Counted from the first letter of the stretch, positions 8,837 through 17,234 are shown. The stretch: DNA of 30,519 nt from an uncultured Peptococcaceae bacterium (GCA_958417755.1 CATZDY010000029.1:1-30519), one strand, 5' to 3'. A program made the numbers and translations. The notes: generated by a model from the letters alone, not told the origin.

Positions 8837-8870
8837 ATATGAAAACAATGGATAAAGGAAATCAAATGCT

Positions 8871-10076
8871 ATGAAACCTAAAAATAGCACGCTCTTCATC
8901 ATAGGCATACTTTTTGTTGCTTTTAATCTGCGGGCCCCTATCACTGCCGTAGGACCTTTGTTGGGCTTTATCCGAGAAGATTTGCTCATTTCCAATGGCT
9001 GGGCCGGGTTTTTAACCACCATTCCCTTGCTGGCCTTTGCTGTGTTATCGCCCCTGGTCAGCAAAATATGCAATCGCTTGGGTACAGCCCTGGCCATGTT
9101 TGGAGGCTTATTGCTTTTGTTTTGCGGTGAATTGGTGCGCTCCTATGCTGGTTTTGGGGGAATCTTTTATGGCACCATATGCATTGGGATAGGCATTGCC
9201 TTTGGCAATGTACTTTTGCCCAGTATCATCAAAGAAAGATTTCCTTTCAAAATCGGTTTGCTCACCAGCCTGTACACCAGCGGCATGGGTATTTTTTCAG
9301 GACTTGCCGCTGGTACCAGTGTACCCCTTGCCCAAACCGCCCATCTGGGCTGGCAAAATACTTTGGGATTGTGGGCCCTTTTTACTTTGTTCAGCCTGAT
9401 TCTTTGGAGCCCCCAATTACGCCAGCAAAACAGTTTGACAAAACCCCAATCCTCTACATCTTGGGACACACCCCAAAAACCCGTATATACCTCCTTTTTG
9501 GCTTGGCATGTTACTTTCTTCATGGGCTTACAATCCTTTTTATATTATTGTTTTGTTTCTTGGTTACCTTCCATTGCTCAGGCCAAAGGCGCTGATCTTC
9601 ATGAAGCAGGTTATTTGGCTTTGTTGTTCCAGCTTATCAGCTTGCCAGCTTCTTTTTTGGTCCCCATCCTGGCAGACCGCATGAAAAGCCAAAAGCCCTT
9701 GGTTCTTGTGACTTGTTGCATCTATGGCCTAGGAATAGGAGGATTCTTTTTGTGTCATCATACCATCCTTTTGCCAATAAGCATTGCTCTGTGTGGAATC
9801 GGTTCAGGGGCTTCTTTTAGCTTGGCCATGGCGTTTATCGGTTTGCGCGCTTCCCACGCCCATCAAGCCGCTGCCCTCTCAGGCATGGCCCAATCCATTG
9901 GCTATACCTTGGCTGCCATTGGGCCCTTTTGCATTGGCATACTTTATGATCGCACGAACTCTTGGACCAATCCTTTCCTTTTGTTTCTTTTGATTATCCT
10001 GGGCCTTCTTTTCAGTGGTATGCAAGCAGGTGCGGGTAAAAAATTATTTCAAGAAGATAAAAGCATTGCGCAATAA
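8871..10076 (+). CDS. MFS transporter, CynX/NimT type
   Basis: Major facilitator superfamily protein of 401 aa with about twelve predicted membrane helices. The N-terminus ILFVAFNLRAPITAVGPLLGFIREDL is characteristic of the cyanate/2-nitroimidazole (CynX/NimT) branch. The usual short charged loop between helices 2 and 3 is seen as SKICNRLGT. The second half has a matching LADRMKSQKPLVL loop. Substrate cannot be assigned; members export nitroimidazoles or move small anions. A ribosome site AAAGGAA precedes the ATG at 8871. It lies between the MATE exporter and the pab genes. Confidence 0.85.
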   Translation: MKPKNSTLFIIGILFVAFNLRAPITAVGPLLGFIREDLLISNGWAGFLTTIPLLAFAVLSPLVSKICNRLGTALAMFGGLLLLFCGELVRSYAGFGGIFYGTICIGIGIAFGNVLLPSIIKERFPFKIGLLTSLYTSGMGIFSGLAAGTSVPLAQTAHLGWQNTLGLWALFTLFSLILWSPQLRQQNSLTKPQSSTSWDTPQKPVYTSFLAWHVTFFMGLQSFLYYCFVSWLPSIAQAKGADLHEAGYLALLFQLISLPASFLVPILADRMKSQKPLVLVTCCIYGLGIGGFFLCHHTILLPISIALCGIGSGASFSLAMAFIGLRASHAHQAAALSGMAQSIGYTLAAIGPFCIGILYDRTNSWTNPFLLFLLIILGLLFSGMQAGAGKKLFQEDKSIAQ

Positions 10077-10305
10077 TGTTTTTTATTGCTTACTGATTGT
10101 TAGAAAACCATGGATTTCACCATCCCTATACAAGGCTTTTCTTGGTCAAACAAATTTTTTCTGGTATTGTTTTTTTTAATACGATACAATACAAAAAGAG
10201 TTTTTTCCTTAAAGCCAAATATCAGCAAAATACACTAAGGGAAAAACGCTCAACTAGGACAAGCCACTTTTGGTATCAGCAGGCAGGAGGGAACAGTTTT
10301 CCATT

Positions 10306-10887
10306 ATGTTTTTGATGATCGACAATTACGATTCCTTTGTCTATAATCTTGTACGCTACTTAGAAGAATTAGGAGAAATCGTGGCTGTATATCGAAACGA
10401 TGCCATATCCATTGCCCATATCCAAGCCATGGCGCCCCAGGGCATTATTCTATCCCCTGGACCAAAAGCCCCCAAGGATGCAGGCATATGCCAAGCCATT
10501 GTGCATACGTTTCAAGGAAAGATACCCATTTTGGGTGTATGTCTTGGCCATCAAACCATTGGGTATTCCTTTGGCGCCCGTATTGTCAAGGGACCTGAAC
10601 CGGTCCATGGAAAAGTTTCCACCATCAGGCATGATGGAAAAGGTTTGTTCAAAGGGCTTCCTTTGACCTTTGGGGTTACCCGCTACCATTCTTTGGTCAT
10701 TGAAAAATCCACCTTACCCCCTTGTTTTGAAATAACCTGTGAAACAGATGACCATGTTATCATGGGTATCCGGCACAAAGAATATTGCTTGGAAGGGGTT
10801 CAATTCCATCCAGAAGCAGAACGAACGGAATATGGACATGCCCTGCTGCAAAATTTTATTACCCTATGTCAAACATACAAAGCATAA
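10306..10887 (+). CDS. pabA: Aminodeoxychorismate synthase glutamine amidotransferase subunit
   Basis: Class I glutamine amidotransferase that releases ammonia from glutamine for PabB. The family start MFLMIDNYDSFVYNLVRYL, the oxyanion segment LSPGPKAPKDAG, the nucleophile C79 in GVCLGHQ and the His-Glu pair in VQFHPEA (H168, E170) are all present. Length is 193 aa. The frame is open from 10270, but the family N-terminus starts at the ATG at 10306. AGGAGG at 10285-10290 is 15 nt away, a little long. The same fold serves anthranilate synthase (TrpG). The neighbouring pabB and pabC point to PABA synthesis, though dual use in tryptophan synthesis cannot be excluded. Confidence 0.92.
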   Translation: MFLMIDNYDSFVYNLVRYLEELGEIVAVYRNDAISIAHIQAMAPQGIILSPGPKAPKDAGICQAIVHTFQGKIPILGVCLGHQTIGYSFGARIVKGPEPVHGKVSTIRHDGKGLFKGLPLTFGVTRYHSLVIEKSTLPPCFEITCETDDHVIMGIRHKEYCLEGVQFHPEAERTEYGHALLQNFITLCQTYKA

Positions 10888-10907
10888 AATAAAATAATGG
10901 TGATACA

Positions 10908-12257
10908 ATGGACATATTAATAGAAGAAATCCACTCACACTTAGACGCTTTTGACGTATATTCTTTGTTTAAAAATCAAAAGAACATCATTTTGCTAGAC
11001 AGCGGAATGGATGAGCAAAACTTTGGCCGTTATTCCTTTGTGGGCCTCAATCCCTATCTAACGGTAAAGGGCAGGGATAACCATTGTTTGGTCAATGATA
11101 AGTCCTATACCTGTGATATTTTTACGAAACTCAGTCAATTACTCCAACAATATAAGGCCCCCAATCCCACTGAACTCCCTTTTATCGGAGGATGCATCGG
11201 CTATTTGGCCTATGATTTGGGACTCACCTTGGAACAAATCCAAAGCACGGCAAAAGAAGACCTTATCATTCCTCACTACTACTTTATTTTTTATGACAAT
11301 TTATTTATTATGGATCACAAGACCCAACGGCAATATCTTACTGCCTGCGGTGTTTTGCAAAACCCAGGGCAAAGTATCAAGCAATTACAACAACACATCC
11401 AACAAGGAGAAAAAGTTGTTTATCCTTCTATTCCCACAAACAAAGCTCCTTTTTCCTCCAATTTTACTAAGCCCCAATATCTTGCGGCCATCCGTAAATT
11501 AAGGCAATATATAGAAAATGGGGATATATACATTGCCAACTTGACCCAACGGTTAAGCGCCCACACTGCCAAAGATACCTATGATATTTACCGGGATTTA
11601 AGACACATCAATCCCGCTCCCTTTGCTTCCCTGATGCGGCTCCAGGGCTTTGATGTTATTTCCTCTTCTCCAGAACGATTTTTAAAAATTATCAACAATC
11701 AAGTGGAAACCAGACCCATCAAAGGAACCCGGCCCAGGGGGAAAAGCAAAGCTGAGGATGATGCCAACCGGCTGGAACTGCTTCATAGCGAAAAGGATAA
11801 AGCAGAACTTCTCATGATTGTGGATTTGGAACGCAATGATTTAAGCAAGGTTTGCAAGCCTCACTCTGTTAAAGTCACAGAATTGTTTACCTTGGAAGAA
11901 TATAGCACAGTATTCCACTTGGTATCCACTGTGGTGGGGGAATTACAACCCCATGTGGATGCAGTGCATTGTTTAAAAGCTTGTTTTCCCGGAGGCTCCA
12001 TCACAGGCACCCCGAAAATAAGAGCCATGGAAATCATTGATGAATTGGAGGGACTCAAACGTTCCCTTTATACAGGTTGCATTGGTTATTTTTCTTTGGA
12101 TGGGAATGCGGATTTCAATATCATCATCCGTACGATGATCAAAAAGGATGATTGTGTGTATTTCGGCGTAGGGGGAGGAATTACTTGGGATTCCAAAGAA
12201 GAGGAGGAATACCAAGAAACATTGGATAAGGCCAAAGCATTGCTGGGGGTGTTATAA
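10908..12257 (+). CDS. pabB: Aminodeoxychorismate synthase component I
   Basis: Chorismate-using enzyme that adds ammonia to chorismate to give 4-amino-4-deoxychorismate in folate synthesis. The 449-aa protein has a divergent N-terminal domain, then the chorismate-binding domain with SSSPERFLKI, RPIKGTRPRG and the metal-binding region DLERNDLSKVC, followed by FPGGSITGTPKIRAMEIIDELE and the glycine-rich FGVGGGITWDS. K272 in PIKGT is the lysine that distinguishes PabB from anthranilate synthase, which has alanine there (PIAGT). The start ATG lies 20 nt after pabA with GGTGAT upstream. Its stop abuts the pabC start, so the three genes are almost certainly co-transcribed. Confidence 0.93.
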   Translation: MDILIEEIHSHLDAFDVYSLFKNQKNIILLDSGMDEQNFGRYSFVGLNPYLTVKGRDNHCLVNDKSYTCDIFTKLSQLLQQYKAPNPTELPFIGGCIGYLAYDLGLTLEQIQSTAKEDLIIPHYYFIFYDNLFIMDHKTQRQYLTACGVLQNPGQSIKQLQQHIQQGEKVVYPSIPTNKAPFSSNFTKPQYLAAIRKLRQYIENGDIYIANLTQRLSAHTAKDTYDIYRDLRHINPAPFASLMRLQGFDVISSSPERFLKIINNQVETRPIKGTRPRGKSKAEDDANRLELLHSEKDKAELLMIVDLERNDLSKVCKPHSVKVTELFTLEEYSTVFHLVSTVVGELQPHVDAVHCLKACFPGGSITGTPKIRAMEIIDELEGLKRSLYTGCIGYFSLDGNADFNIIIRTMIKKDDCVYFGVGGGITWDSKEEEEYQETLDKAKALLGVL

Positions 12258-13025
12258 TTGATTATAATCAACGGGTATGTCAATACGGACGAAGTATTGC
12301 TGGATGATGGCTATCAATTCGGCCTGGGGGTTTTTGAAACTATTTTGATCAAAAAAAATAAGCCCCTATTTTTAGAAAAACACTGTCAACGGTTACAAGA
12401 AGGCATGGAAGCCTTTGCCATTTTGCATCCTGTGGATGCTGCTTATATCCAAGAAATCGTGCAAGCCCATAACATTCATGACTGTATTTTAAAAATCATT
12501 GTTTCAGAAAAAAACATTGTGGTCAGTACCCGTTCCTCCACATACACAGAGGAAGATTATACAAAAGGACTCAAAGTGACTATTAGCAATTATAAAAGAA
12601 ATCCTTATTGCCGTTCTGTATATTTAAAAACCACAAATTATGCGGACAATTATCTGGAAAGACAACAAGCTGCCAAAAAAGGATGCAAAGAAGCCCTTTT
12701 CTTTAATATCCACGATGCCTTGTGTGAAGGAAGTGCTTCCAATGTGTTCTTTGTGCACAACAAAATCTTGCATACGCCTGCCATTTCTTGCGGCCTCTTG
12801 CCTGGTGTTGTCAGGAGTTGGGTCAAGGAACAGTTTCCTGTCCAAGAAGGCCGCTACACCCTTTTGGATGTATTACAAGCAGATGAAATATTTTTAACCA
12901 ATAGCATATTCGGTATCATGAAGGTCCAAGAAATAGATGGTATGCGAACCTTTACCCAACAAGCTGTTTATCAAAAAATCCGTCAAGCCTATGACCAATA
13001 TGTAGACCACATGATACAGGCCTAA
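12258..13025 (+). CDS. pabC: Aminodeoxychorismate lyase (class IV PLP enzyme)
   Basis: PLP-dependent fold-type IV enzyme that splits 4-amino-4-deoxychorismate to p-aminobenzoate and pyruvate. The family features visible are the N-terminal INGYVNTDEVLLDDGYQFGLGVFETILI, the region around K124 (VYLKTTNYADN, the expected PLP lysine), EALFFNIHDALCEGSASNVFFV and the C-terminal DEIFLTNSIFGIMKV. Length is 255 aa. The start is a TTG immediately after the pabB TAA with GGGGGTG just upstream, so translation is coupled. The family also contains branched-chain and D-amino-acid aminotransferases. The operon position makes PabC the best call. Confidence 0.9.
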   Translation: MIIINGYVNTDEVLLDDGYQFGLGVFETILIKKNKPLFLEKHCQRLQEGMEAFAILHPVDAAYIQEIVQAHNIHDCILKIIVSEKNIVVSTRSSTYTEEDYTKGLKVTISNYKRNPYCRSVYLKTTNYADNYLERQQAAKKGCKEALFFNIHDALCEGSASNVFFVHNKILHTPAISCGLLPGVVRSWVKEQFPVQEGRYTLLDVLQADEIFLTNSIFGIMKVQEIDGMRTFTQQAVYQKIRQAYDQYVDHMIQA

Positions 13026-13061
13026 TGTATTGCTATCATGTAAAACATGTTTGTTCCAGCA

Positions 13062-13095
13062 AAAGCACGCAATGTTTTTGAATATTGCGTGCTTT
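13062..13095. terminator. Bidirectional terminator between pabC and the flavin oxidoreductase
   Basis: AAAGCACGCAAT (13062-13073) pairs perfectly with ATTGCGTGCTTT (13084-13095) across a 10-nt loop. It sits between convergent genes and can serve both. The downstream tail on the plus strand (TCTGATTTAT) is only moderately T-rich. Confidence 0.7.
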
Positions 13096-13132
13096 CTGAT
13101 TTATCTTACCCCCTGAAATCCTTGTACCTAAT

Positions 13133-14152
13133 TTAGCGGTGATTACAAACACAGATATGTCCCGGCATGTTGTAGCAATTATTGCAATACACGCATTTTG
13201 CCGGCCCTTCATCTCCACTCATCCACCGGCTGATTAAACCAGGTTCACACAAAAGAGGTCTGGCTAAAGCAAAGTATTCCACCTTAGAATTGTTCAAAAT
13301 TTCTTCCATTGTTTCTTTGTGCTTTAAACCGCCACTTAAAATCACTGGTATATCCACCAAATCTGCCAATTGCATGGCAAAGTCTTTAAAATATGCTTCT
13401 TTTTCCCTGGTTTTCATCTGAATCCTAGAGGGAGAATTACCACTGACCTGAATGGCATCAACACCCCATGTGGCCAGCTGTTGACAAACCAACAGACTTT
13501 CGGCAAAAGACAAGCCCTTAGGGGTAAAATCCTCAGAATTGATTTTCACAGTAACCAAAAAACCAGTACCAGTGATTTCCCTTACAGCCTGATAAATGTC
13601 CTGCAATAATCTCCAACGGTTTTCTAAAGCCCCCCCATATTCATCCCTACGTTCATTCTCCTGGGGACTCAAAAACCGGCCAGGTAAAAATCCATGGGCA
13701 GCCTGAATCTGCACCCCATCATACCCTGCCTTTTGGGCTCGCAAAGCAGCATGGGCAAAATCCTGCACCACTTGTTTTATTTCATCCTTATCCATGGCAG
13801 CCACTTCTCTTTTGCGATGACTTTCATAAGCATTACAACCCATAAAGGCCAACTGCATCCAAATGTCTGTCCCCTGGCCATGGACAGATGCAGTGAGGCT
13901 TTCATGCTCTCCAATGAATTCATCCCCATACATACCCAACATACGGGGCATGGCCCAGTCATCCTGGGAAACAGTGGTGGCGCCAGTAATCAAAAGCCCC
14001 ACATTTTGTTTGGCCAAAGTGACATATATATCAATAATCCTTTCTGTCAAATGCCCAGCCTGATTCGCCAGCTCTTCCCAAGTAGCAGAACGTATAAATC
14101 GATTTTTCCCAGACCAACGGCCTTTTTTGGGGGGTGCGAACAACGATCTCAT
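13133..14152 (-). CDS. OYE-family NADH:flavin oxidoreductase with C-terminal cysteine cluster
   Basis: Old-yellow-enzyme-like TIM barrel that binds FMN and reduces activated C=C bonds or related substrates. Visible are KNRFIRSATWE near the start, WMQLAFMG, the catalytic-loop-like VQIQAAHGFLPGRFLSP, NERRDEYGGALENRWRLL (substrate and FMN region), VTVKINSEDF and the phosphate-binding ILSGGL...ALARPLLCEPGLI. The last 20 residues carry C320, C323, C326, C334 and C336, suggesting a [4Fe-4S] site as in 2,4-dienoyl-CoA and 2-enoate reductases. The C-terminal NAD(P)H/FAD half of those enzymes is absent, so a separate electron donor is implied. The ATG at 14152 has AAAGGAA 8 nt upstream; the open frame extends to 14188. 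Substrate is unknown. Confidence 0.85.
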   Translation of the reverse strand: MRSLFAPPKKGRWSGKNRFIRSATWEELANQAGHLTERIIDIYVTLAKQNVGLLITGATTVSQDDWAMPRMLGMYGDEFIGEHESLTASVHGQGTDIWMQLAFMGCNAYESHRKREVAAMDKDEIKQVVQDFAHAALRAQKAGYDGVQIQAAHGFLPGRFLSPQENERRDEYGGALENRWRLLQDIYQAVREITGTGFLVTVKINSEDFTPKGLSFAESLLVCQQLATWGVDAIQVSGNSPSRIQMKTREKEAYFKDFAMQLADLVDIPVILSGGLKHKETMEEILNNSKVEYFALARPLLCEPGLISRWMSGDEGPAKCVYCNNCYNMPGHICVCNHR

Positions 14153-14196
14153 GATAAGATTCCTTTCTTGACATGGTTTACTATGCACTTCTTTTT

Positions 14197-14225
14197 ATTA
14201 TAATGGATTCTTACCCAAAACAAAA
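14197..14225 (-). promoter_or_regulatory. Candidate promoter for the flavin oxidoreductase
   Basis: Minus strand TATAAT (14197-14202) with a weak TTTTGT (14220-14225) 17 nt upstream, about 45 nt before the ATG. The -35 merges with the T-rich tail of the neighbouring terminator. Confidence 0.4.
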
Positions 14226-14226
14226 T

Positions 14227-14267
14227 GGTAGAGACCTTTGGAAACAAACATTTCAAAGGTCTCTACC
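14227..14267 (-). terminator. Rho-independent terminator of the modD operon
   Basis: GGTAGAGACCTTTG (14227-14240) pairs perfectly with CAAAGGTCTCTACC (14254-14267), extended by three A-T pairs past a bulge. On the minus strand it is followed by ATTTTGTTTTG. It lies 27 nt after the modD-like stop. Confidence 0.8.
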
Positions 14268-14293
14268 TAATAACAAAATATTTTCCTAAGCAT

Positions 14294-15145
14294 TCAGCTT
14301 CTTAAGGGTGCAATCTTGACCCCCATATCAATAGGCTTACCATGATACAAACTGGTGGTTACCAATACATCCACACCGCTTTGGGCGTACAACAATACAT
14401 TCTCCATGGTTATGCCACCAGCAGCAATTAAAGTTAAACAAGGATTGATTTTCCGCAACTCTTTTACTGCCCTTTGCAAAATATCAGCAGGTAATTTATC
14501 AAATTGCAAGCCATCTACCCCGCTTTGGCCCAACACCAAACCCTCTTCCACGGACTGGGCTTCCACAATCAACTTTTTTTCACAAATATGGTGTTTGATA
14601 CTGGGGATTTGGGACACAAATCCTGCAAAACCCCCCATCAAATTCATATGTTGCCGAAATACCAATACTGTTTCAGAAAGCCCCAGCCGATGGGGTAAAG
14701 CGCCCCCTATGGCAATGGACTTGATAGCCAAGGGCTTGGTCCCGGGAAAGCCTTTGCGGGTTGTGGCAATTAAAATATGCGGATTCACTGATTTTGCCTT
14801 TTCCACCATCCGACGGGTTCGGGTGGCAATGCCAGAACATTGGTCAAAAATATTTTGACCAACTTTCCAAGCCATATGCAATTGTTTTGCCTGCCCCCTG
14901 GCCCGCAGAAATACATCCCCTGCTTTGATTTCTTTGCCAGAATCCCAAGCCATATCCACTTGGATTTGCATTTTTTGGAGAATGCGCACCACTTCTTCTG
15001 TCCCACAAAGCACTGCATCTTCCCGGGTAAAATACTCCATGTTTCCAGGCATGTCCCCCATGCCCAATACCCAAGTGGTCAAATCAAAATAAGGGATATC
15101 TTCCTGGATATAACGATCCAAAGTTTCGTCTGACAAATAGAACAT
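14294..15145 (-). CDS. modD: ModD-like nicotinate-nucleotide pyrophosphorylase family protein
   Basis: A 283-aa member of the quinolinate phosphoribosyltransferase (NadC) fold, closest in motif pattern to ModD, a protein often linked to molybdenum transport genes whose reaction is unproven. The signature ATTRKGFPGTKPLAIKSIAIGG and PHRLGLSETVLVF replaces the NadC ATTRKT.PG / NHR.GL.D pattern. EDIPYFDLTTWVLG near the N-terminus and LIAAGGITMENV near the C-terminus are family-typical. The frame is open to 15232, but the ATG at 15145 has GGAG 7 nt upstream and matches the family start. It is the last gene of a leftward group after the HMA protein. No nadA/nadB and no modABC are in the window, so NAD synthesis cannot be fully excluded. 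Confidence 0.8.
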   Translation of the reverse strand: MFYLSDETLDRYIQEDIPYFDLTTWVLGMGDMPGNMEYFTREDAVLCGTEEVVRILQKMQIQVDMAWDSGKEIKAGDVFLRARGQAKQLHMAWKVGQNIFDQCSGIATRTRRMVEKAKSVNPHILIATTRKGFPGTKPLAIKSIAIGGALPHRLGLSETVLVFRQHMNLMGGFAGFVSQIPSIKHHICEKKLIVEAQSVEEGLVLGQSGVDGLQFDKLPADILQRAVKELRKINPCLTLIAAGGITMENVLLYAQSGVDVLVTTSLYHGKPIDMGVKIAPLRS

Positions 15146-15167
15146 GAGACCACTCCATTTTCTATAT

Positions 15168-15386
15168 TCATGATAACACAACAAATTTTTTATCCGGCAC
15201 AGCTTCAATTTGCTGACGTATGTCCGCCTCATCTATCCATTGTTCCTCATAAGTAACAGACACCTGCTGATAATCTTCCGTCACTTGACACTGTTTAAGG
15301 CCTTTTACCTTTCCCAATGTTTCCTGTAATTTTTCTACACATTTGGGACAAAAAATACCTTGTACTTGCAATACAACTGTTTTCAT
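15168..15386 (-). CDS. Small HMA-domain metal-binding protein (CopZ-like)
   Basis: A 72-aa single heavy-metal-associated domain, ferredoxin-like fold, expected to bind Cu(I) or a similar soft metal. The metal site is GIFCPKC (C13, C16), a variant of the usual GMxCxxC in which Phe replaces the residue before the first Cys. The rest follows the beta-alpha-beta pattern (VEKLQETLGKVKGLKQCQV, VSVTYEEQWIDEADIRQQIEA). Two ATGs are possible, at 15392 (overlapping the upstream stop as ATGA) and 15386. The GAGGTG ribosome site is 2 nt from the first and 8 nt from the second, so 15386 is preferred. No copper ATPase is nearby. Confidence 0.8.
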   Translation of the reverse strand: MKTVVLQVQGIFCPKCVEKLQETLGKVKGLKQCQVTEDYQQVSVTYEEQWIDEADIRQQIEAVPDKKFVVLS

Positions 15387-15388
15387 CC

Positions 15389-16435
15389 TCATGACACCTC
15401 ATCTTTACTTGTATGTATGATTCCCCAAAAGCTAGCCAACATAGTAGCAGCTTCTGCCCTTGTGGCAGCAGCAAAAGGCTGGAACTCACCCTGCTTGTTG
15501 CCCACAATTACCCCAGCCTGTTGCATAGCCCCCACGGCCTCCTGGGCATAAGGACTGATTTCAGCTTTATCTCGAAAGACAATAGCCACTTTATGATAGG
15601 GCAAAGTAACTTTGGCTACATCCTGGGCATACTGGAAAAGCAAAGTTGCCATATCCTGACGGGTAATGGGGGTATTGGGCTCAAATCTTCCAGCAAATCC
15701 TTTTATCAGCCCCGTGTTGTTGGCCCAAGCTATATACGGCGTATACCAAGCCTGAACATCCACATCCTCAAAAGCAGTGGTTGTCAGACCAGTTACCTTG
15801 GCCTCAGCAATGCCGGCCAACATGCTGACAAATTCAGCCCTGGTTATGGTATCATCAGGGAAAAATTGCTCTTTTGTCTTGCCCTGCACAATTTCTTGTT
15901 CAGCTAGATTGTAAATACTTTGGGCAGCCCAATGGTCTGGGTTTACATCAGTAAAGGAAAGTGTCTGTTTATATCCTAAAGCATAACGTCCTGGTTGACC
16001 ATTTTGCAAGACAACAACCTGTTCATCTGACTCATATTCAGCGTCCTTTATCAATGTAGCTGTGTCCTGGGCATCCAAGGCATACACCTGCAATTGAGAT
16101 ATGGTTTTCCCCTGAGCCAGCTGAAATGGAAGCTTGATTATAACCTTCCCCTTGCCTATGGTTATAGATTCATCCCCAGCAGCAATATCAATCTCATAAA
16201 CAGCTCCATTGCCTATCTTCTTTTGCAAAGCAGGGGATAAGTTTTTTTTATCTATGGTCACAGCTTTGATGGTCATATCCTTTTCAACCCCAATCCCTTG
16301 GATGGCTTCTTGATCCAATTGAACGATCATGCCTGCACCAGTGGCTATGATTTCCACAGCCTGTTTTAAAGCATTTGCCGCAATAAAGGCCCTCCCCTGT
16401 TGGTCAAAGGATATTGTTAATACCTTTTCAGCCAA
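15389..16435 (-). CDS. SLH-domain protein, possibly the C-terminal part of a frameshifted lipoprotein
   Basis: Residues ~158-345 contain three S-layer homology modules starting at FTDVNPDHWAAQSI, FEDVDVQAWYTPYI and FRDKAEISPYAQEA. These normally anchor exported proteins to cell-wall polymers. The first ~155 residues resemble the beta-rich stalk found just before SLH modules in secreted clostridial proteins. As an independent ORF it starts at TTG 16435 and has no signal peptide, which is odd for a surface protein. The upstream ORF, in the -1-relative frame, ends 8 nt inside it and does have a lipoprotein signal. An A8 run lies exactly in the overlap. Either a +1 shift or transcript slippage makes one ~560-aa lipoprotein, or the gene is broken. 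The domain call is firm; the start is not. Confidence 0.8.
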   Translation of the reverse strand: MAEKVLTISFDQQGRAFIAANALKQAVEIIATGAGMIVQLDQEAIQGIGVEKDMTIKAVTIDKKNLSPALQKKIGNGAVYEIDIAAGDESITIGKGKVIIKLPFQLAQGKTISQLQVYALDAQDTATLIKDAEYESDEQVVVLQNGQPGRYALGYKQTLSFTDVNPDHWAAQSIYNLAEQEIVQGKTKEQFFPDDTITRAEFVSMLAGIAEAKVTGLTTTAFEDVDVQAWYTPYIAWANNTGLIKGFAGRFEPNTPITRQDMATLLFQYAQDVAKVTLPYHKVAIVFRDKAEISPYAQEAVGAMQQAGVIVGNKQGEFQPFAAATRAEAATMLASFWGIIHTSKDEVS

Positions 16436-17072
16436 TGTTTTTTTTCATTCTCCTTACTACTAACAGCAGCCCCTCCAACATGTCCAAAGCATTCTGTTGT
16501 TTACTCAACACTGTCTTTCCGTTTTCCAACAGTTTTACCCAAGCAATGCTGCGTATATGACAATAATCAATTACTTCTTTTACGATTTTGGGATTATCAT
16601 TGGCACTTCCTGGAACTGATTCTACAATTCGCAAGGCAACCCCTGAAGGAATCAAACATTGGATTTCAAAAGGCATACAACGATAATGTCCATCCACACT
16701 GGTAATTCCATCCATTCCTTTCTTTTGATCCGCACTGGTAAGCAGCAATTGCCCATTGGTAATGGCCGTCACTTTTATGGTTAAAACCAGGACTTTATCT
16801 TCCATCTTTTCTAATAAACAATCTTCACTGTTAATCCGTTCCCCTGCAATAAGAATCCGCAAGGAATCCAGGGCTTTTTTTTGGACTGCCACAGGTTTAT
16901 CAAACAATAGCTCCATCATTACATACTGGGTATCTTCACTCCCTTGATTCATGGAATGCACTGTAAAATCCATCAAGCAAGGAGAATAAGCTTCCTCCAC
17001 AAGCGAGCTGTTACAACCACTGGCAAAGAGAAACCCTAAAAAACATAGCACAATTCCTATTCTTAACTTCAT
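16428..17072 (-). CDS. Putative lipoprotein of unknown function preceding the SLH ORF
   Basis: A 214-aa protein. Residues 1-20 form a lipoprotein signal (KLRIG, then a hydrophobic IVLCFLGFLFASGC), with C20 the expected lipid-modified cysteine. The mature part is predicted extracellular. It has no motif that I recognise, although DKPVAVQKKALDSLRILIAGERIN and VLVLTIKVTAITNGQLLL suggest a beta-sandwich module. It ends VVRRMKKNIG, overlapping the SLH ORF in another frame at an A8 run. It probably forms the N-terminal half of one anchored surface protein with the downstream ORF. The ATG at 17072 has a weak TAGGG ribosome site. Confidence 0.65.
   Translation of the reverse strand: MKLRIGIVLCFLGFLFASGCNSSLVEEAYSPCLMDFTVHSMNQGSEDTQYVMMELLFDKPVAVQKKALDSLRILIAGERINSEDCLLEKMEDKVLVLTIKVTAITNGQLLLTSADQKKGMDGITSVDGHYRCMPFEIQCLIPSGVALRIVESVPGSANDNPKIVKEVIDYCHIRSIAWVKLLENGKTVLSKQQNALDMLEGLLLVVRRMKKNIG
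16438..16445 (-). other. A8 run at the lipoprotein/SLH frame junction (possible slippage site)
   Basis: The minus strand reads ATG, eight A, then CATTGGCTGA. In the upstream frame it ends M-K-K-N-I-G-stop. Dropping one A gives M-K-K-T-L-A-E-K and enters the SLH frame directly. The SLH frame has a TGA just before the run, so the only place a switch can happen is this run and the few bases after it. Confidence 0.5.
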
Positions 17073-17234
17073 CGCAACCCTATGCTGACCTTAGCTTTTC
17101 AGCAAACCCCCTTTTGTTTTGATTCAATTTGTTTTATTTTCCCTGCACCAATTGGGCTTTTGCTTCTTTAACCGAACAAAACAATTCTTTCTTATTCATT
17201 TATCTATTTTTATGTCTGTTTATATTCTGTTATT

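Noticed and set aside
10077..10305. Possible THF, ZTP or T-box element upstream of pabA.
   Set aside because: No core motif of any of these RNAs is visible; only AT-rich sequence with T runs.
13694..14203. Long opposite-strand ORFs over the flavin oxidoreductase, argJ, ftsH and cas genes.
   Set aside because: They are shadows of clearly homologous genes, without ribosome sites or family features.
17134..17199. A 21-codon ORF (MNKKELFCSVKEAKAQLVQGK) upstream of the lipoprotein gene.
   Set aside because: No ribosome site and too short to support without conservation.
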